The notes under the pieces are model-generated. The model was given only the letters and a program-made list of their open reading frames with translations. It made no database searches and was not told where the DNA came from. Below are positions 9,870 through 19,248 of a stretch of DNA of 64,000 bases, piece by piece. The stretch is from Alteromonas marina (GTDB lineage Bacteria; Pseudomonadota; Gammaproteobacteria; Enterobacterales; Alteromonadaceae). Numbering within the stretch: the first letter of the stretch is position 1; the number at the start of each line of letters is the position of its first letter. The stretch spans positions 186,001 to 250,000 of the forward strand of contig NZ_JWLW01000012.1 in assembly GCF_000808575.1 (NCBI RefSeq). Reading direction: 5' to 3'. Both the position numbers and the translations under genes were made by a program.

Positions 9870-12044
9870 ATGCTATTTTCCAAAACACCCAAACGGGATT
9901 ATTTAACACCTTCCAATACTCACAAACCTTGGTTTAGAGAACGGCAACATGCAACTAAGCCGAGTAATCACAGGTTGCTTATCCTTACTTCCTTCCTCTG
10001 TTTTTTGCTTGGTGTAGTAGTTAGCCCGCTAAGTCGCGCTGAGTCTGGCGAATTGATGCTGCAAAGCGAAGACGGTGAGTCTTCCCCCGCCCTATTGCAT
10101 TCAACTGACGTGGATTTGCAGGTGAATGGCATGATTGCGCACGTTACCTATTCTCAAAAATTCACTAACGCCAGTAATGAATGGAAGCATGCCGTTTACA
10201 CCTTTCCGCTTAATGAAAACGCGGCGATTAACAGTATGGAAATGCGTATAGGAGACAGAATAATCCGGGGGCAAATTAAGCCGAAGGCAGAAGCGAAAGA
10301 AGCATTTGAAGCAGCCAAAAAAGCGGGAAAGAAAGCCAGTTTAACAGAGCAACAACGCCCAAATTTATTCACCCAGCAGGTCGCGAATATAGCGCCGGGT
10401 GAGGAAATAACGGTGACACTTCAGTATGTACAACAAGTAGACTACCGCGATGGTAAATTTACTTTTCACTTGCCTACTACGCTCACTCCTCGCTATTCGC
10501 CCGGCATTCCGCTAAATCAGTTTAACGAGAATATAGAAGCTGAAATATCAGGTACAGGTTGGGGAGAACCCACAGATAAGGTACCCGATGCTAGAGCTAT
10601 CACGCCTTATATGAGAGAAGGTAATGAAGGCCCGCAACTTACGTTCAACGCAACACTCAATACCGGTTTAACGCTTAATAGCGTCACTAGCAGAAATCAC
10701 CGTGTGAATTGGTCAGAATCCACAGGTGATTATCTTGTCACCTTTAACCAAAGCAATATCAAAATGGACCGAGACATTTGGCTAGAGTGGCAGCCTTCGC
10801 CCTCTAGTGCGCCACAAGCAGCTATTTTCACTGAATCGAAAGGTCAGCATGACTACGCCCTTGTTATGCTAATGCCGCCACAAGTGAAGAGCCAAGATTT
10901 ACAGGATTTTGATCGCGATATCACCTTCGTTATCGACACGTCAGGCTCTATGGGAGGTCGCCCAATTGTCGACGCAAAAGAGAGTTTACAATTAGCGATA
11001 GACCGCTTGAGTGAGAAAGACCGATTTAATGTTGTAGCATTTAACAATGACACCACGCGTTTGTTTGAAACCTCGGTAGAGGGAACAACACGAAACAAGC
11101 AATATGCGAGGGACTTTGTAAAGCACCTCAATGCAGGGGGCGGCACTGAAATGGCGCCAGCGCTTAATTCCGCACTTAAACGCACGACAGCTGAAAACTA
11201 TATAAAACAAGTTGTCTTTATTACCGATGGTGCGGTAGGCAATGAAGCTGCATTGTTCTCGCAAATAAAGAACGAACTCGGTGATGCGCGACTTTTTACA
11301 GTAGGCATAGGCAGCGCGCCTAATAGTTATTTTATGACCCGAGCCGCTCAGTTTGGTCGCGGAAGCTATGTTTTTGTTAGCAATACGGCAGATATTAAAC
11401 AGCAAATGGATAGCTTGCTTTATAAATTAGAAAGCCCTGTGTTGAGTGATTTGAGCCTCACTCTTCCGGCTGGCTATGCACAGTCAGCAGAGATTTACCC
11501 TTCTAAGATCCCTGATTTATACGCGGGTGTTCCTTTGCTTTTGAATGTGAAACTGCCTCATAACGCCGGTACAAGCGGAAAAATAACTCTTCAGGGCGCA
11601 CTTGTAGACAAGCAGGGCACTACTCGCGAGTGGACCCGTTCGGTAGCAATATCGCCAACGTCGACAGGTTCTACTCAACACCTTGGCGTAGCGACTGCTT
11701 GGGCAAGAAAGAAAGTGGCGGCGTTAATGGATGAAAAAGCGTTAGGGCGAAATGTAGATGAAGTAAGACAGGACATACTTGCTGTAGCCCTGCCCCATAA
11801 ACTGATAACAGAGTTCACCAGCTTCGTTGCTATTGAAGAAAAAATAGCAAATACACAGGGCATACCGTCTTCCACCGAAAACGTAAGAAACTTAATGCCA
11901 CAGGGAACGCAATTCAGACAAATCAGTTACCCCCAAACCGCAGCGGGTGTATCTGAACATGTCGTATTAGGCATGATTGCCATGCTTTTATTGTCGCTTT
12001 TTCACAGCGTCGCCTTCTTGCGAAACAAAGGGGGACGAGATTAG
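9870..12044 (+). CDS. Marine proteobacterial sortase target protein (VIT-vWA), 724 aa
   Basis: The domain order is: a basic N-terminus with a signal/membrane segment at about residues 34-56 ending SRAES; a VIT domain (about 60-190, LLHSTDVDLQVNGMIAHVTY onward, with YTFPLNENAAI); a vWA domain (about 345-520) with an intact MIDAS motif DTSGS; and a linker. The C-terminus is a sorting signal: YPQTA at residues 687-691 (bases 11928-11942), a hydrophobic helix and a basic tail (LRNKGGRD). This is the layout of the protein family found beside class GN sortases in Gram-negative, often marine, bacteria. The sorting motif departs from LPxTG at two positions. The sortase gene follows after about 50 bases, so the pair should form one operon. 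The role is probably surface or envelope anchoring; the ligand is unknown. Confidence 0.92.
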   Translation: MLFSKTPKRDYLTPSNTHKPWFRERQHATKPSNHRLLILTSFLCFLLGVVVSPLSRAESGELMLQSEDGESSPALLHSTDVDLQVNGMIAHVTYSQKFTNASNEWKHAVYTFPLNENAAINSMEMRIGDRIIRGQIKPKAEAKEAFEAAKKAGKKASLTEQQRPNLFTQQVANIAPGEEITVTLQYVQQVDYRDGKFTFHLPTTLTPRYSPGIPLNQFNENIEAEISGTGWGEPTDKVPDARAITPYMREGNEGPQLTFNATLNTGLTLNSVTSRNHRVNWSESTGDYLVTFNQSNIKMDRDIWLEWQPSPSSAPQAAIFTESKGQHDYALVMLMPPQVKSQDLQDFDRDITFVIDTSGSMGGRPIVDAKESLQLAIDRLSEKDRFNVVAFNNDTTRLFETSVEGTTRNKQYARDFVKHLNAGGGTEMAPALNSALKRTTAENYIKQVVFITDGAVGNEAALFSQIKNELGDARLFTVGIGSAPNSYFMTRAAQFGRGSYVFVSNTADIKQQMDSLLYKLESPVLSDLSLTLPAGYAQSAEIYPSKIPDLYAGVPLLLNVKLPHNAGTSGKITLQGALVDKQGTTREWTRSVAISPTSTGSTQHLGVATAWARKKVAALMDEKALGRNVDEVRQDILAVALPHKLITEFTSFVAIEEKIANTQGIPSSTENVRNLMPQGTQFRQISYPQTAAGVSEHVVLGMIAMLLLSLFHSVAFLRNKGGRD

Positions 12045-12095
12045 CACCTTAAGCTCATTTCTTTATTTTTTGACTGAATATTGCTTGGACAAACA

Positions 12096-12665
12096 ATGAT
12101 TAAATACTCTTTTACCATCATCTTAGTCTTGATCGCCGCAGCCAGCTTTGGCAAAGCTGGCTGGATATTACTGAAAGCTGAGCTGGCGCAATATTTAATT
12201 CAATCTTCGTGGGAAGAAACGCTAGCCACTGGCGCTAACCAGAAGCCTTGGCGTTGGTCTGATACTTGGCCAGTGGGCAAGCTGGTTCATGCCAAAAGCG
12301 ACACACAGTTGTATGTACTAGAAGGCGCGCAGGGAAATGCCCTTGCATTTGGCCCTGGACACCACACCGACTCGCCCCCACTCGGACAGGGTGGTAGTGT
12401 GATTGGCGGGCATAGAGATACGCACTTCACGTTCTTAAAGAAGGTGAGAGCCCGAGATATTATGCAATTACAGTTGCCGAATTCACAGTGGGTAACCTAC
12501 CGGGTTGTATCGAAGACGATAGTCGATGCCGCCTCGGCAATGAAAGTAGATGTAAATGGGCAGCAGCTCTATTTAGTTACCTGCTACCCATTTAATGCGG
12601 TATCAACACAAAGTAATTTACGCCTTGTTGTTGAGCTGGTCGAAACTGAAAGCCAGCGAACCTAA
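12096..12665 (+). CDS. Class GN sortase, 189 aa
   Basis: An N-terminal membrane anchor (FTIILVLIAAASFGKAGWIL) is followed by a sortase domain with all three catalytic residues in order: His in GGHRDTHF, Cys in LVTCYPF and Arg in SNLRLVVEL. The start was set to the ATG at 12096; a TTG 15 bases upstream would add five residues. Class GN sortases act in the Gram-negative envelope and usually have one dedicated substrate, here the VIT-vWA protein immediately upstream. No other candidate substrate was seen in this window. Confidence 0.92.
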   Translation: MIKYSFTIILVLIAAASFGKAGWILLKAELAQYLIQSSWEETLATGANQKPWRWSDTWPVGKLVHAKSDTQLYVLEGAQGNALAFGPGHHTDSPPLGQGGSVIGGHRDTHFTFLKKVRARDIMQLQLPNSQWVTYRVVSKTIVDAASAMKVDVNGQQLYLVTCYPFNAVSTQSNLRLVVELVETESQRT

Positions 12666-12750
12666 ATAGGTTCGCCCTCAATTAATTAGCCGCTTGTTTG
12701 GGCGAAAATAAAGGACCAATGCGAACAACCTATCGCATTTAACCTGTTTT

Positions 12751-14181
12751 CTAGCGAGTAACAGATTCAATGTGCAGCGAAGAAAACGTGCCGTTCCAGA
12801 CTTGCTCACCTATGGTGACATTTTCAAAACTAATATCGTCGGCATTTTCTAGGATAAGAATTTCTTCTGCTTCCTTGATTTTAATGTCTTTGAACTTAAC
12901 GTTAAGCACAGGAACTGCGTCTGGAGCGTGAATTTCTAAAACCGTTCCTACATTTTCTACCGTTAAATCTTCAATAATAATGTCGGTATAGGTAGCTGGA
13001 AAATTACCATGTAAATTACTGGGGTAGTTTAGCTGGAACCAGAATAAGTGCTTAAACGAAGCCACTTTACTGCCTCTAATTCGAACCATTTCTACGCGCC
13101 CGCCTCTGTCTAAGTTGCTTTTAAAACGATATGCTGAGTCTCCCTCATGCAAGACATTGTTCTCGAAAAATACGCGCTTAATGCCGCCAGACATTTCCGA
13201 ACCAAGACCAATGCCGTCTTCCCCGCCTAAATCATTGTTTCGTGCAACAATGTCTGTGCTAGGTATACCTAAATTTCGACCGTCTGCGTCTCTGCCAGAC
13301 TTAATAACGATACCGTCATCACCGGTTCTAAAGTGATTATCTTCAGCAAGCACAAACTGGCTCGACTCAATATCTAACCCGTCGTTGTTGTACAGGTGAC
13401 TTTCTACCTTCACTCGTCTTACCGTAGCATGAGACGTATAAACCAGATGATTAACCCAAAACGGGGAATTCAGGGCCGTATAATCTTCGAGCAGCACTCG
13501 CTTGGCGTGGAAAAACTGAATAAGCGGAGGGCGCAAGTAATGCCCTTCGCCGAACTGACGCTTCTCTACTGGAACGCCATCAAACCCCATTTTACGAAGC
13601 GCATGCATATCTGTATTTTGTTTCTCATACCAGCCAATGAACGCCGATTGGGCATTTCCGTCGATAGTACCTTTACCTGTAATTGCCACATCTTCCACAT
13701 TTAGCGCATAAATTAGCGGTGAATAGGTAAATACCTCAGTCCCCTCCCAACGGGTTTTAACCACGGGTAGGTAGTGCGAAGGGTCGCCGGAAAATAGCAG
13801 AGTAGCGCCCTCCTCTAGGTGCAAGTTCACTTTGCTTTTAAGACGAATAGGACCGTCTACTTGCCATGTTCCTTTGGGCACAACTACAATACCGCCGCCG
13901 CTGGCAGAAGCCATGTCAATTACACGTTGAATTGGCGCTCGCGCTGCGCTTAGTGAAGTATCACTCACATCAACCACAAATTTTTCGTTTGGAATAGTGG
14001 GCAGCTGGATCTGATTTACAATCTGTTCAGCAATTTTCCAGTCTTCGTCAGTAGATGCCGACACATAGGAACAAGTTAGAAGGGTCACAATAAACGCCCC
14101 CCATCCCAAAGCCCGGCGGTGTGTGAAACGGCTGGGGTAACTACTCATAGAACGGTCAACATCAGGTATAAAGCGCAGCAT
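12751..14181 (-). CDS. Glycoside hydrolase family 28-like (polygalacturonase-type) protein, 476 aa
   Basis: A long leader with hydrophobic core GWGAFIVTLLTCSYVSAS indicates export. The body is a right-handed beta-helix with GH28 landmarks: an NDGLDIESS segment with catalytic-type Asp, GDDGIVIKSG (the Asp pair), and GEDGIGLGSE. These resemble the NTDG, DD and GHG blocks of polygalacturonases and related exo-enzymes. The start at 14181 (MLRFIPDVDRS) is supported by GGAGC; a TTG six codons upstream is less likely. The likely role is pectic or related glycan breakdown in periplasm or outside, but no other pectin gene is in the window. A perfect 24-bp palindrome lies 64-87 bases upstream of the start and probably governs expression. 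Confidence 0.83.
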   Translation of the reverse strand: MLRFIPDVDRSMSSYPSRFTHRRALGWGAFIVTLLTCSYVSASTDEDWKIAEQIVNQIQLPTIPNEKFVVDVSDTSLSAARAPIQRVIDMASASGGGIVVVPKGTWQVDGPIRLKSKVNLHLEEGATLLFSGDPSHYLPVVKTRWEGTEVFTYSPLIYALNVEDVAITGKGTIDGNAQSAFIGWYEKQNTDMHALRKMGFDGVPVEKRQFGEGHYLRPPLIQFFHAKRVLLEDYTALNSPFWVNHLVYTSHATVRRVKVESHLYNNDGLDIESSQFVLAEDNHFRTGDDGIVIKSGRDADGRNLGIPSTDIVARNNDLGGEDGIGLGSEMSGGIKRVFFENNVLHEGDSAYRFKSNLDRGGRVEMVRIRGSKVASFKHLFWFQLNYPSNLHGNFPATYTDIIIEDLTVENVGTVLEIHAPDAVPVLNVKFKDIKIKEAEEILILENADDISFENVTIGEQVWNGTFSSLHIESVTR

Positions 14182-14244
14182 AAAAGCTCCATTATTCAAG
14201 TCGTAACTTATTACGTTTAAGAAACAAAATATTCACATCACGAC

Positions 14245-14268
14245 AATAATGCCACCGGTGGCATTATT
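14245..14268. promoter_or_regulatory. 24-bp perfect palindrome, candidate LacI-family operator
   Basis: The half-sites AATAATGCCACC and GGTGGCATTATT are exact inverted complements with a central CG. Even symmetry around CG is typical of LacI-family operators. It sits in the promoter region of the GH28 gene. No T run follows it, and the perfect palindrome has no loop, so a terminator is unlikely. No LacI-type regulator gene is in this window. Confidence 0.65.
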
Positions 14269-14322
14269 AATCAAAATAATGTTACTGTCCGCTTAACCAC
14301 GGCACGATTTTTATCTTTGGGA

Positions 14323-15318
14323 TTAGTTTACTTTGCGTTTAAGTGCGGCTTTTTCGCTTTCACTTAAAAAAGCAATTGCCAGCGCATTCTCTTGCGCTTG
14401 TTTAATATGAGAAGGCATAAGGCCAGCTTGCTTAGCTGCAACGGAGAATTCGTGATCTAGCTCTACACCTTGAACTGCCGGGTCGTCGGTATTCAGACAG
14501 GCGAGTATGCCGTGATCCAAAAACGTTGTTAACGGGTGCTCAGCTAATGATGTGACCGTGTTCGTCAATACGTTGCTGGTTAAACAGCTTTCAATACCAA
14601 TACGGTTGTCGCGCAAATAGTCCATTAACTTAGTATCATTAATAGCATTAACGCCGTGCCCTATACGCACAGCACCTAAGTCGTTAATGGCTTGCCAAAT
14701 ACTCTGTGGGCCTACAGCTTCACCTGCATGAATTGTGATAGGCAGCCCTTCGTGGCGCACTTTTGTAAAGTGATCTATGAACATATTGCCAGGAAAGCCT
14801 TTTTCATCCCCCGCCAAATCAATTGCAGTTATATGCGCTTTACAGGCCAAGATTGAATCTAGCTCATGCTGACATACTTCTGCGCCATAAGAACGCGACA
14901 AAATACCGATGAGATTAACTTTAATATCGTGATCTTTAGTTGCGCTTTTTACACCGTCTATCACGGCCTCAACCACACCTTGAGTTGGTAGCCCGTGACT
15001 TTCAGCCATAAAATAAGGACTAAAACGCAGCTCTGTGTAGTCAATACCCTGCTTAGCTGCATCTTCTACATTCTCTATCGCTACCCTTTTGCAGGCGTCG
15101 AGACTGCCTAACACCTTAACGCCCCAAGTAAGCTTATCTAAAAATGATACCAAATCGGGGGCGATCTCCATTACTTGAACATGCGGTCGCAAGCCCTCTA
15201 ACGAATAAGCAGGCAAACAAATGTTAAATTGCTGACCAAGCTCCAGAATGGTTTGCAGACGCACATTGCCATCTAAATGACGATGTAAATCAAGTAATGG
15301 AAAGTTTTTATTTATCAT
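14323..15318 (-). CDS. add: Adenosine deaminase, 331 aa
   Basis: The amidohydrolase TIM barrel is shown by the zinc-binding HxH motif in DLHRHLDG (residues 11-16), ELRFSPYF, the HAGE motif (TIHAGEAVG), the later catalytic His in RIGHGV, and the LNTDDPAV metal-binding Asp pair near the C-terminus. Length is right for bacterial Add. The enzyme deaminates adenosine or deoxyadenosine to inosine in the cytoplasm for purine salvage. A close paralog acting on another adenine derivative cannot be ruled out by eye. The ribosome-binding site is weak. The gene stands alone, convergent with nothing and divergent from the next gene. Confidence 0.9.
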   Translation of the reverse strand: MINKNFPLLDLHRHLDGNVRLQTILELGQQFNICLPAYSLEGLRPHVQVMEIAPDLVSFLDKLTWGVKVLGSLDACKRVAIENVEDAAKQGIDYTELRFSPYFMAESHGLPTQGVVEAVIDGVKSATKDHDIKVNLIGILSRSYGAEVCQHELDSILACKAHITAIDLAGDEKGFPGNMFIDHFTKVRHEGLPITIHAGEAVGPQSIWQAINDLGAVRIGHGVNAINDTKLMDYLRDNRIGIESCLTSNVLTNTVTSLAEHPLTTFLDHGILACLNTDDPAVQGVELDHEFSVAAKQAGLMPSHIKQAQENALAIAFLSESEKAALKRKVN

Positions 15319-15623
15319 GGAAATACGATGAGTTAAGGCGTAAGCCCTACTATACCACTTGGCGCTGTAAACCTCGCACTCTTGCAGAAAATAACTTTTT
15401 TATAGCGGGACAAAACAGTACTTTTTTTGAATCAAAATTTGTTTTAAGTTCGTTCTAGGCATCTAACTTCACTCTATCGATGCTTTTCTTGATTACTTTT
15501 CATAACTTTCAATAGCAACGAGCCAGTTGCTCGTTGGCGTGCGCCTTGTCACACAGGCTAAATACCACCAAAGAGCAACAGGCCTCTTCATTATCACCAA
15601 AAAACACTAACAGGAGCACAGTC
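15319..15623. other. Intergenic region between divergent genes
   Basis: About 305 bases separate add (leftward) from a hypothetical gene (rightward). An in-frame extension upstream of 15624 exists but lacks a ribosome-binding site. I see no RNA gene or strong repeat; promoters for both sides are expected here. Confidence 0.5.
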
Positions 15624-16532
15624 ATGTGCGGAAAATGTATAGAAGGCTGCTATTTAGCAGGCTGGCGTAATGGCGTGTATTCATTCGAATATATGCAAGA
15701 AGACCCCGATTTTATGGGGAAAGATGTAAAGGCAGCCCATGGCTTGGTGGAAGTGGTATGCTCATTAGGTTCTTCGCTCAGTGAGCTCCACACACTTGGA
15801 TTAGCGGACTCGCCAATGATAGCTTGGGCAGCGTGGATTTATTCGAGAAACGAATTGCACACCCAAATCGATTTAACACGGCATGACGACGTTCTCAAAT
15901 ATCAGAGGGGCTTGCGTCATTCAAAAGAAAGTAAATGGGCTGAGATTAGTGCCCTCTACCCGAACATTGCGAAGTTTTTAGATAACCTAACGCTTCAAGA
16001 CATTGCTAATACCCTCGATGAAACGCTTCTCGATGAAATTGAGACATGCCTTCTTGCTCTTCATGGTAACGGGTATTACACCTTTGAATTCGTAGAGTCT
16101 ATGTTCGCTGCTGAAGGGCTATTCCCCATTATTGAGCTAAGTGAAACTGCAAAGCCGTCACTGTTTGTTGACCACGCACTTGAAATATTCTTACTAACCG
16201 AACATCTTTTACACTTTCGCCCATTGTCTTGGGCGCTTCGTGTGGCGTTAACTGTTGACTTAACGTGCGATTTCGACAGCTTTCATATGGCGTGGCGTCG
16301 ATACACCGCTAACCGCGTGTTAAACGCGCTTCTAATAAATCGCAATTTGAAAGGTGTGTACGCGTTAGCAAGTACACTTGAACTCAATACCGTTCACGCT
16401 ATATGTCAGCGGAACGTAGCGAATAAACACTTACTTACTCAGCTATTAAGCGTCGTAAACAACTGTAAAGGCGACACTTATATTGAACCTAAACGTCTAG
16501 CCGCGCACATCACTTCATTGATCTCAGTGTAA
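15624..16532 (+). CDS. Hypothetical protein, 302 aa
   Basis: I do not recognise this family. The start at 15624 (MCGKCIEGCYLAGWRNG) is chosen because CAGGAG precedes the ATG by a suitable distance; an alternative TTG 30 codons upstream has no such site. The N-terminus holds two Cys pairs in CGKCIEGC, which could bind metal. The rest is soluble and mostly helical, with no signal peptide or membrane segment. Neighbouring genes give no functional clue. Confidence 0.72.
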   Translation: MCGKCIEGCYLAGWRNGVYSFEYMQEDPDFMGKDVKAAHGLVEVVCSLGSSLSELHTLGLADSPMIAWAAWIYSRNELHTQIDLTRHDDVLKYQRGLRHSKESKWAEISALYPNIAKFLDNLTLQDIANTLDETLLDEIETCLLALHGNGYYTFEFVESMFAAEGLFPIIELSETAKPSLFVDHALEIFLLTEHLLHFRPLSWALRVALTVDLTCDFDSFHMAWRRYTANRVLNALLINRNLKGVYALASTLELNTVHAICQRNVANKHLLTQLLSVVNNCKGDTYIEPKRLAAHITSLISV

Positions 16533-16687
16533 ATGCTTACTCCTTACACTTTGATATTTTGAGATACGGTGACTCGGTGAATGGTTAAGTACAGCTCGTT
16601 ATGACAGTCAAATACGTGCGAATCTAACTTAATCATTATAAGACGCGATGAAATGCAGTGCTCGATATCATAGAGTACTTATGGCAT

Positions 16688-16717
16688 GCCTTACCAAGAA
16701 CAACTACTTGGTAAGGC
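16688..16717. terminator. Hairpin between convergent genes
   Basis: An 11-bp perfect stem (GCCTTACCAAG with CTTGGTAAGGC) has an 8-base loop and lies just past the stop of the peroxiredoxin-like gene. The stem lacks an adjacent T run on either strand, so it is a weaker terminator candidate, possibly bidirectional for the two convergent genes. Confidence 0.45.
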
Positions 16718-16725
16718 TATTCGCA

Positions 16726-17367
16726 TTACATTTCTTTTTTAAGGGTTTCCGCAACCGCTAAAACTAAATCTGCCGACGGGCGAACTTTGAAGTCTGGGTT
16801 AACATAGCTAAACAAAACCTGCCCTTTTTTATTGAGCATGAAGATGCTGGGTGCTGGTAAAACACTATTACCACTTTCATCTTTTGTTAAGTTAATGCCA
16901 TAGGTTTTGTACTTTAACTCAGTCACAGTATCTAGGTAGAATCCAACGCCGAACTCACGAATAGTGTCTAGTTTGTCGTCGGATAAAAGCGTAACCAAGA
17001 ATTCTGTTTCAAGCTTTTGCTCTTGCAAGCGCTCTGGTGATTCAGGTGAAATGGCCAAAATCTGATAGCCCATATCCACCAAGTCTTTTTCAATATCTTT
17101 AAGCTGGGCAAGCTGCTCATTACAATACGGGCACCACCCGCCGCGATAAAAAAGTACAATGCTGGGCTTTTGCATGGTAAGCGCTTGTAAGCTTACTGGC
17201 GAGCCATCTGCCATTTTAAGCGTTGCTTTAGGCGCCACTTGACCATTAAGCAACGGCGTTACTGAATCTGCATCTTCTGCAATAGTACCACGATCCAAAG
17301 CATACGCATTTGATGCGCCTGCTATACAGGCGAACATTAACATCGCCATAGCCACTAGTCTCTTCAT
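16726..17367 (-). CDS. Exported peroxiredoxin-like (AhpC/TSA superfamily) protein, 213 aa
   Basis: A signal peptide (MKRLVAMAMLMFACIAGASNAYA) is followed by a thioredoxin fold with the active-site stretch YRGGWCPYCNEQL, where two Cys form a CPYC motif, then ILAISPESPE. This is the layout of peroxiredoxin-like AhpC/TSA proteins that carry a thioredoxin-style CxxC. It probably acts in the periplasm on peroxides or disulphides. Start: the ATG at 17367 has GGAGAGGG upstream; a preceding TTG codon is in frame. It is monocistronic. Confidence 0.85.
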   Translation of the reverse strand: MKRLVAMAMLMFACIAGASNAYALDRGTIAEDADSVTPLLNGQVAPKATLKMADGSPVSLQALTMQKPSIVLFYRGGWCPYCNEQLAQLKDIEKDLVDMGYQILAISPESPERLQEQKLETEFLVTLLSDDKLDTIREFGVGFYLDTVTELKYKTYGINLTKDESGNSVLPAPSIFMLNKKGQVLFSYVNPDFKVRPSADLVLAVAETLKKEM

Positions 17368-17622
17368 CAACCCTCTCCGTTTTCATTTTTGTTTCTTTAG
17401 TTTTTGGTTATCCGCGCTTTGCGCGATGTCCAATATGACCGAGAAGCTTCACTAGAAATTTCGCGCTCCAATAAATAAACCGACAAATACTTGTATTGGG
17501 CGCTACTCACCTACAGCGAAATTTGCTTTTTACTGCTACTATAGCGCCAAAACTTGCTATGCCATTTTTTACATAGCACACGGGGTTAACTTCAAGCCTC
17601 CTAAGAACAAAGCAGGGACACC

Positions 17623-18171
17623 ATGGCTCTTAAAGCGACCATTTTTAAAGCTGACATATCCATAACGGATATGGATCGCAATTACTACAACGACCACAAC
17701 CTTACTATTGCCCGTCACCCTTCTGAAAATGACGAACGAATGATGCTGCGCGTGGTTGCGTTTATTGTTAATGCTCATGAACGCCTACAGTTTACCAAAG
17801 GACTGTCTGACGACGACGTTCCAGATTTATGGCAAAAGAGTTTTAGCGATGAAATAGAACTGTGGATTGAGTTAGGCCAACCCTCTGAACAGCGCATCAA
17901 AAAGGGCTGCAATCAAAGCCAACAAATGATGATTTATTCCTACGCCGACAACAGCTTCGACGCGTGGTGGAAGAAAGAACATAACAAGCTACAAACCAAA
18001 AAGAACTTATCAGTTTTCACTTTGCCAGAGTCGCTTGCCGCTACTTTGGCCAATGCTGTTCATCGCTCTATGCAAATACAGGTTACTGTTCAAGATGGAC
18101 AAATGTGGCTAACTATTGAAGGTGCGGATGTCACCGAGAGCGTTGAAGTGTCTATAGAGAAGCAGTTGTAA
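17623..18171 (+). CDS. yaeQ: YaeQ family protein, 182 aa
   Basis: The N-terminal MALKATIFKADISITDMDRNYY and the later LWIELGQPSEQRIKKGC, YADNSFDAWW and VQDGQMWLTI segments are typical of YaeQ. The family has a PD-(D/E)XK nuclease-like fold (the Glu of IELGQP and the Lys of RIKKG fit that site), but its cellular role is not settled. AGGGAC precedes the ATG. The stop overlaps the start of the next gene by one base (TAATG), which implies translational coupling. Confidence 0.92.
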   Translation: MALKATIFKADISITDMDRNYYNDHNLTIARHPSENDERMMLRVVAFIVNAHERLQFTKGLSDDDVPDLWQKSFSDEIELWIELGQPSEQRIKKGCNQSQQMMIYSYADNSFDAWWKKEHNKLQTKKNLSVFTLPESLAATLANAVHRSMQIQVTVQDGQMWLTIEGADVTESVEVSIEKQL

Positions 18172-18479
18172 TGAAAAAACTTTCTGCCGTTCAACTCAAA
18201 CAGCAAGCACTGGTTTTTAGTGTAGCCGATAGCCTTGAAGCACAAGCGCTTGAAGAGTTAAAAGGTATGCAACAGTGTTGGTTTGACGTTCAGTATCATC
18301 AATTCCCGGGTTCTTTACTGCTTCGCTTTCAATTCGAAAATGAAGAAGCGGTGTCAAACGCTGAACCCGAGCTAAAGAAGTGGCAGCGAAAATTAAGCGC
18401 AGCGCTGCTTAAAAAAGGCGTCGTGTTGAAGGATATGCGTCGACATCTTATATTCACCACACAAGGCCCAGAAGAGTAA
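18171..18479 (+). CDS. Small hypothetical protein coupled to YaeQ, 102 aa
   Basis: The gene starts in the TAATG overlap with yaeQ. The product is soluble, with no signal peptide, has one Cys (QQCWFD) and a basic, helical C-terminal half (KKWQRKLSAALLKKGVVLKDMRRHLIF). I do not recognise the family. Overlap suggests the same operon and perhaps a related role, but that is inference. Confidence 0.7.
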   Translation: MKKLSAVQLKQQALVFSVADSLEAQALEELKGMQQCWFDVQYHQFPGSLLLRFQFENEEAVSNAEPELKKWQRKLSAALLKKGVVLKDMRRHLIFTTQGPEE

Positions 18480-18746
18480 CCCACATCACGCTTTGCAGAA
18501 CAGGATATCCAAATTCTTTGTTCAATCTTAGCTAGGTTTGTTTTTGGTTATAAACCTTTCATTTTTCGGTATAAAGTCTACTTACACTTTATCTGGTAAG
18601 TAGGCTAGACTGGATTCGTCGAATATGCAGCTTGCCGAATATGATCAAAAAATGGCACGTAGCAAGTGGTTTCACAATGCCTATTCGGCCACACCATGTT
18701 GACAGGCTTAGAAATAAGCCACTATCCCAGCAAAAGGAGCTTCAAA

Positions 18747-19157
18747 ATGAAAACTAAAGCAATGGCGTTAGCACTGTTACTGTCTTTAATGGGCTGTACT
18801 GAGTCTAGCGAAGAGACGAAAAGCGAAGTAAAAAAAGAGATGGAAAAAGCGGGCGAAGCGACAGCAGACGCCTATGACAGCGCAAAAGAAAGTGCTGCAG
18901 ATTCTTGGGATAAAACCAAAGACGCGACCTCTGAGGCGTATGAAGACGGTAAAAAAATGGCTTCTGATGCCTATGAAGACGGCAAAGAGATGGCTTCAGA
19001 CGCATACGAAGATAGCAAGAAAATGGCCTCTGACGCATACGACGCAACGGCTGAAAAAGCAGGCGAATTTAAAGACGCCGCAGCGAAGAAAGCTTATGAA
19101 GCTTGCGTAAAAATGAAAGAGCAAATGGGCGGCGACGTTAGCGAGTGCGACGATTAA
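18747..19157 (+). CDS. Repeat-rich small lipoprotein, 136 aa
   Basis: The start at 18747 is set by AAGGAG; the frame is open further upstream without a good site. A lipoprotein signal (MKTKAMALALLLSLMGC) places the lipidated Cys at residue 17. The mature part is an acidic/basic helical region with near-perfect 11-residue repeats of MASDAYEDGKE type (at least three in a row, bases about 18957-19040), preceded by related AYDSAKES and AYEDGKK units. The pattern resembles LEA-like or apolipoprotein-like amphipathic helices. Two Cys occur near the C-terminus. The role is unknown; an envelope stress or structural role is possible. Confidence 0.8.
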   Translation: MKTKAMALALLLSLMGCTESSEETKSEVKKEMEKAGEATADAYDSAKESAADSWDKTKDATSEAYEDGKKMASDAYEDGKEMASDAYEDSKKMASDAYDATAEKAGEFKDAAAKKAYEACVKMKEQMGGDVSECDD

Positions 19158-19185
19158 TTTAATCTTCCAGCGAAAAACAAATTTG

Positions 19186-19212
19186 AAAGCGAACCTTCGG
19201 GTTCGCTTTTTT
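19186..19212 (+). terminator. Strong intrinsic terminator with TTCG tetraloop
   Basis: A perfect 10-bp stem (AAAGCGAACC with GGTTCGCTTT) closes a TTCG tetraloop and is followed by a T run. It ends the repeat-lipoprotein transcript. Confidence 0.9.
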
Positions 19213-19248
19213 GTTGGTGTTTAATTAAACAAAAGTGAGTCATTCAGG

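Noticed and set aside
9870..12665. Sortase locus as a novel system
   Set aside because: The pair of a class GN sortase and a VIT-vWA target is already a described arrangement in marine proteobacteria; only the motif variant was kept as a finding.
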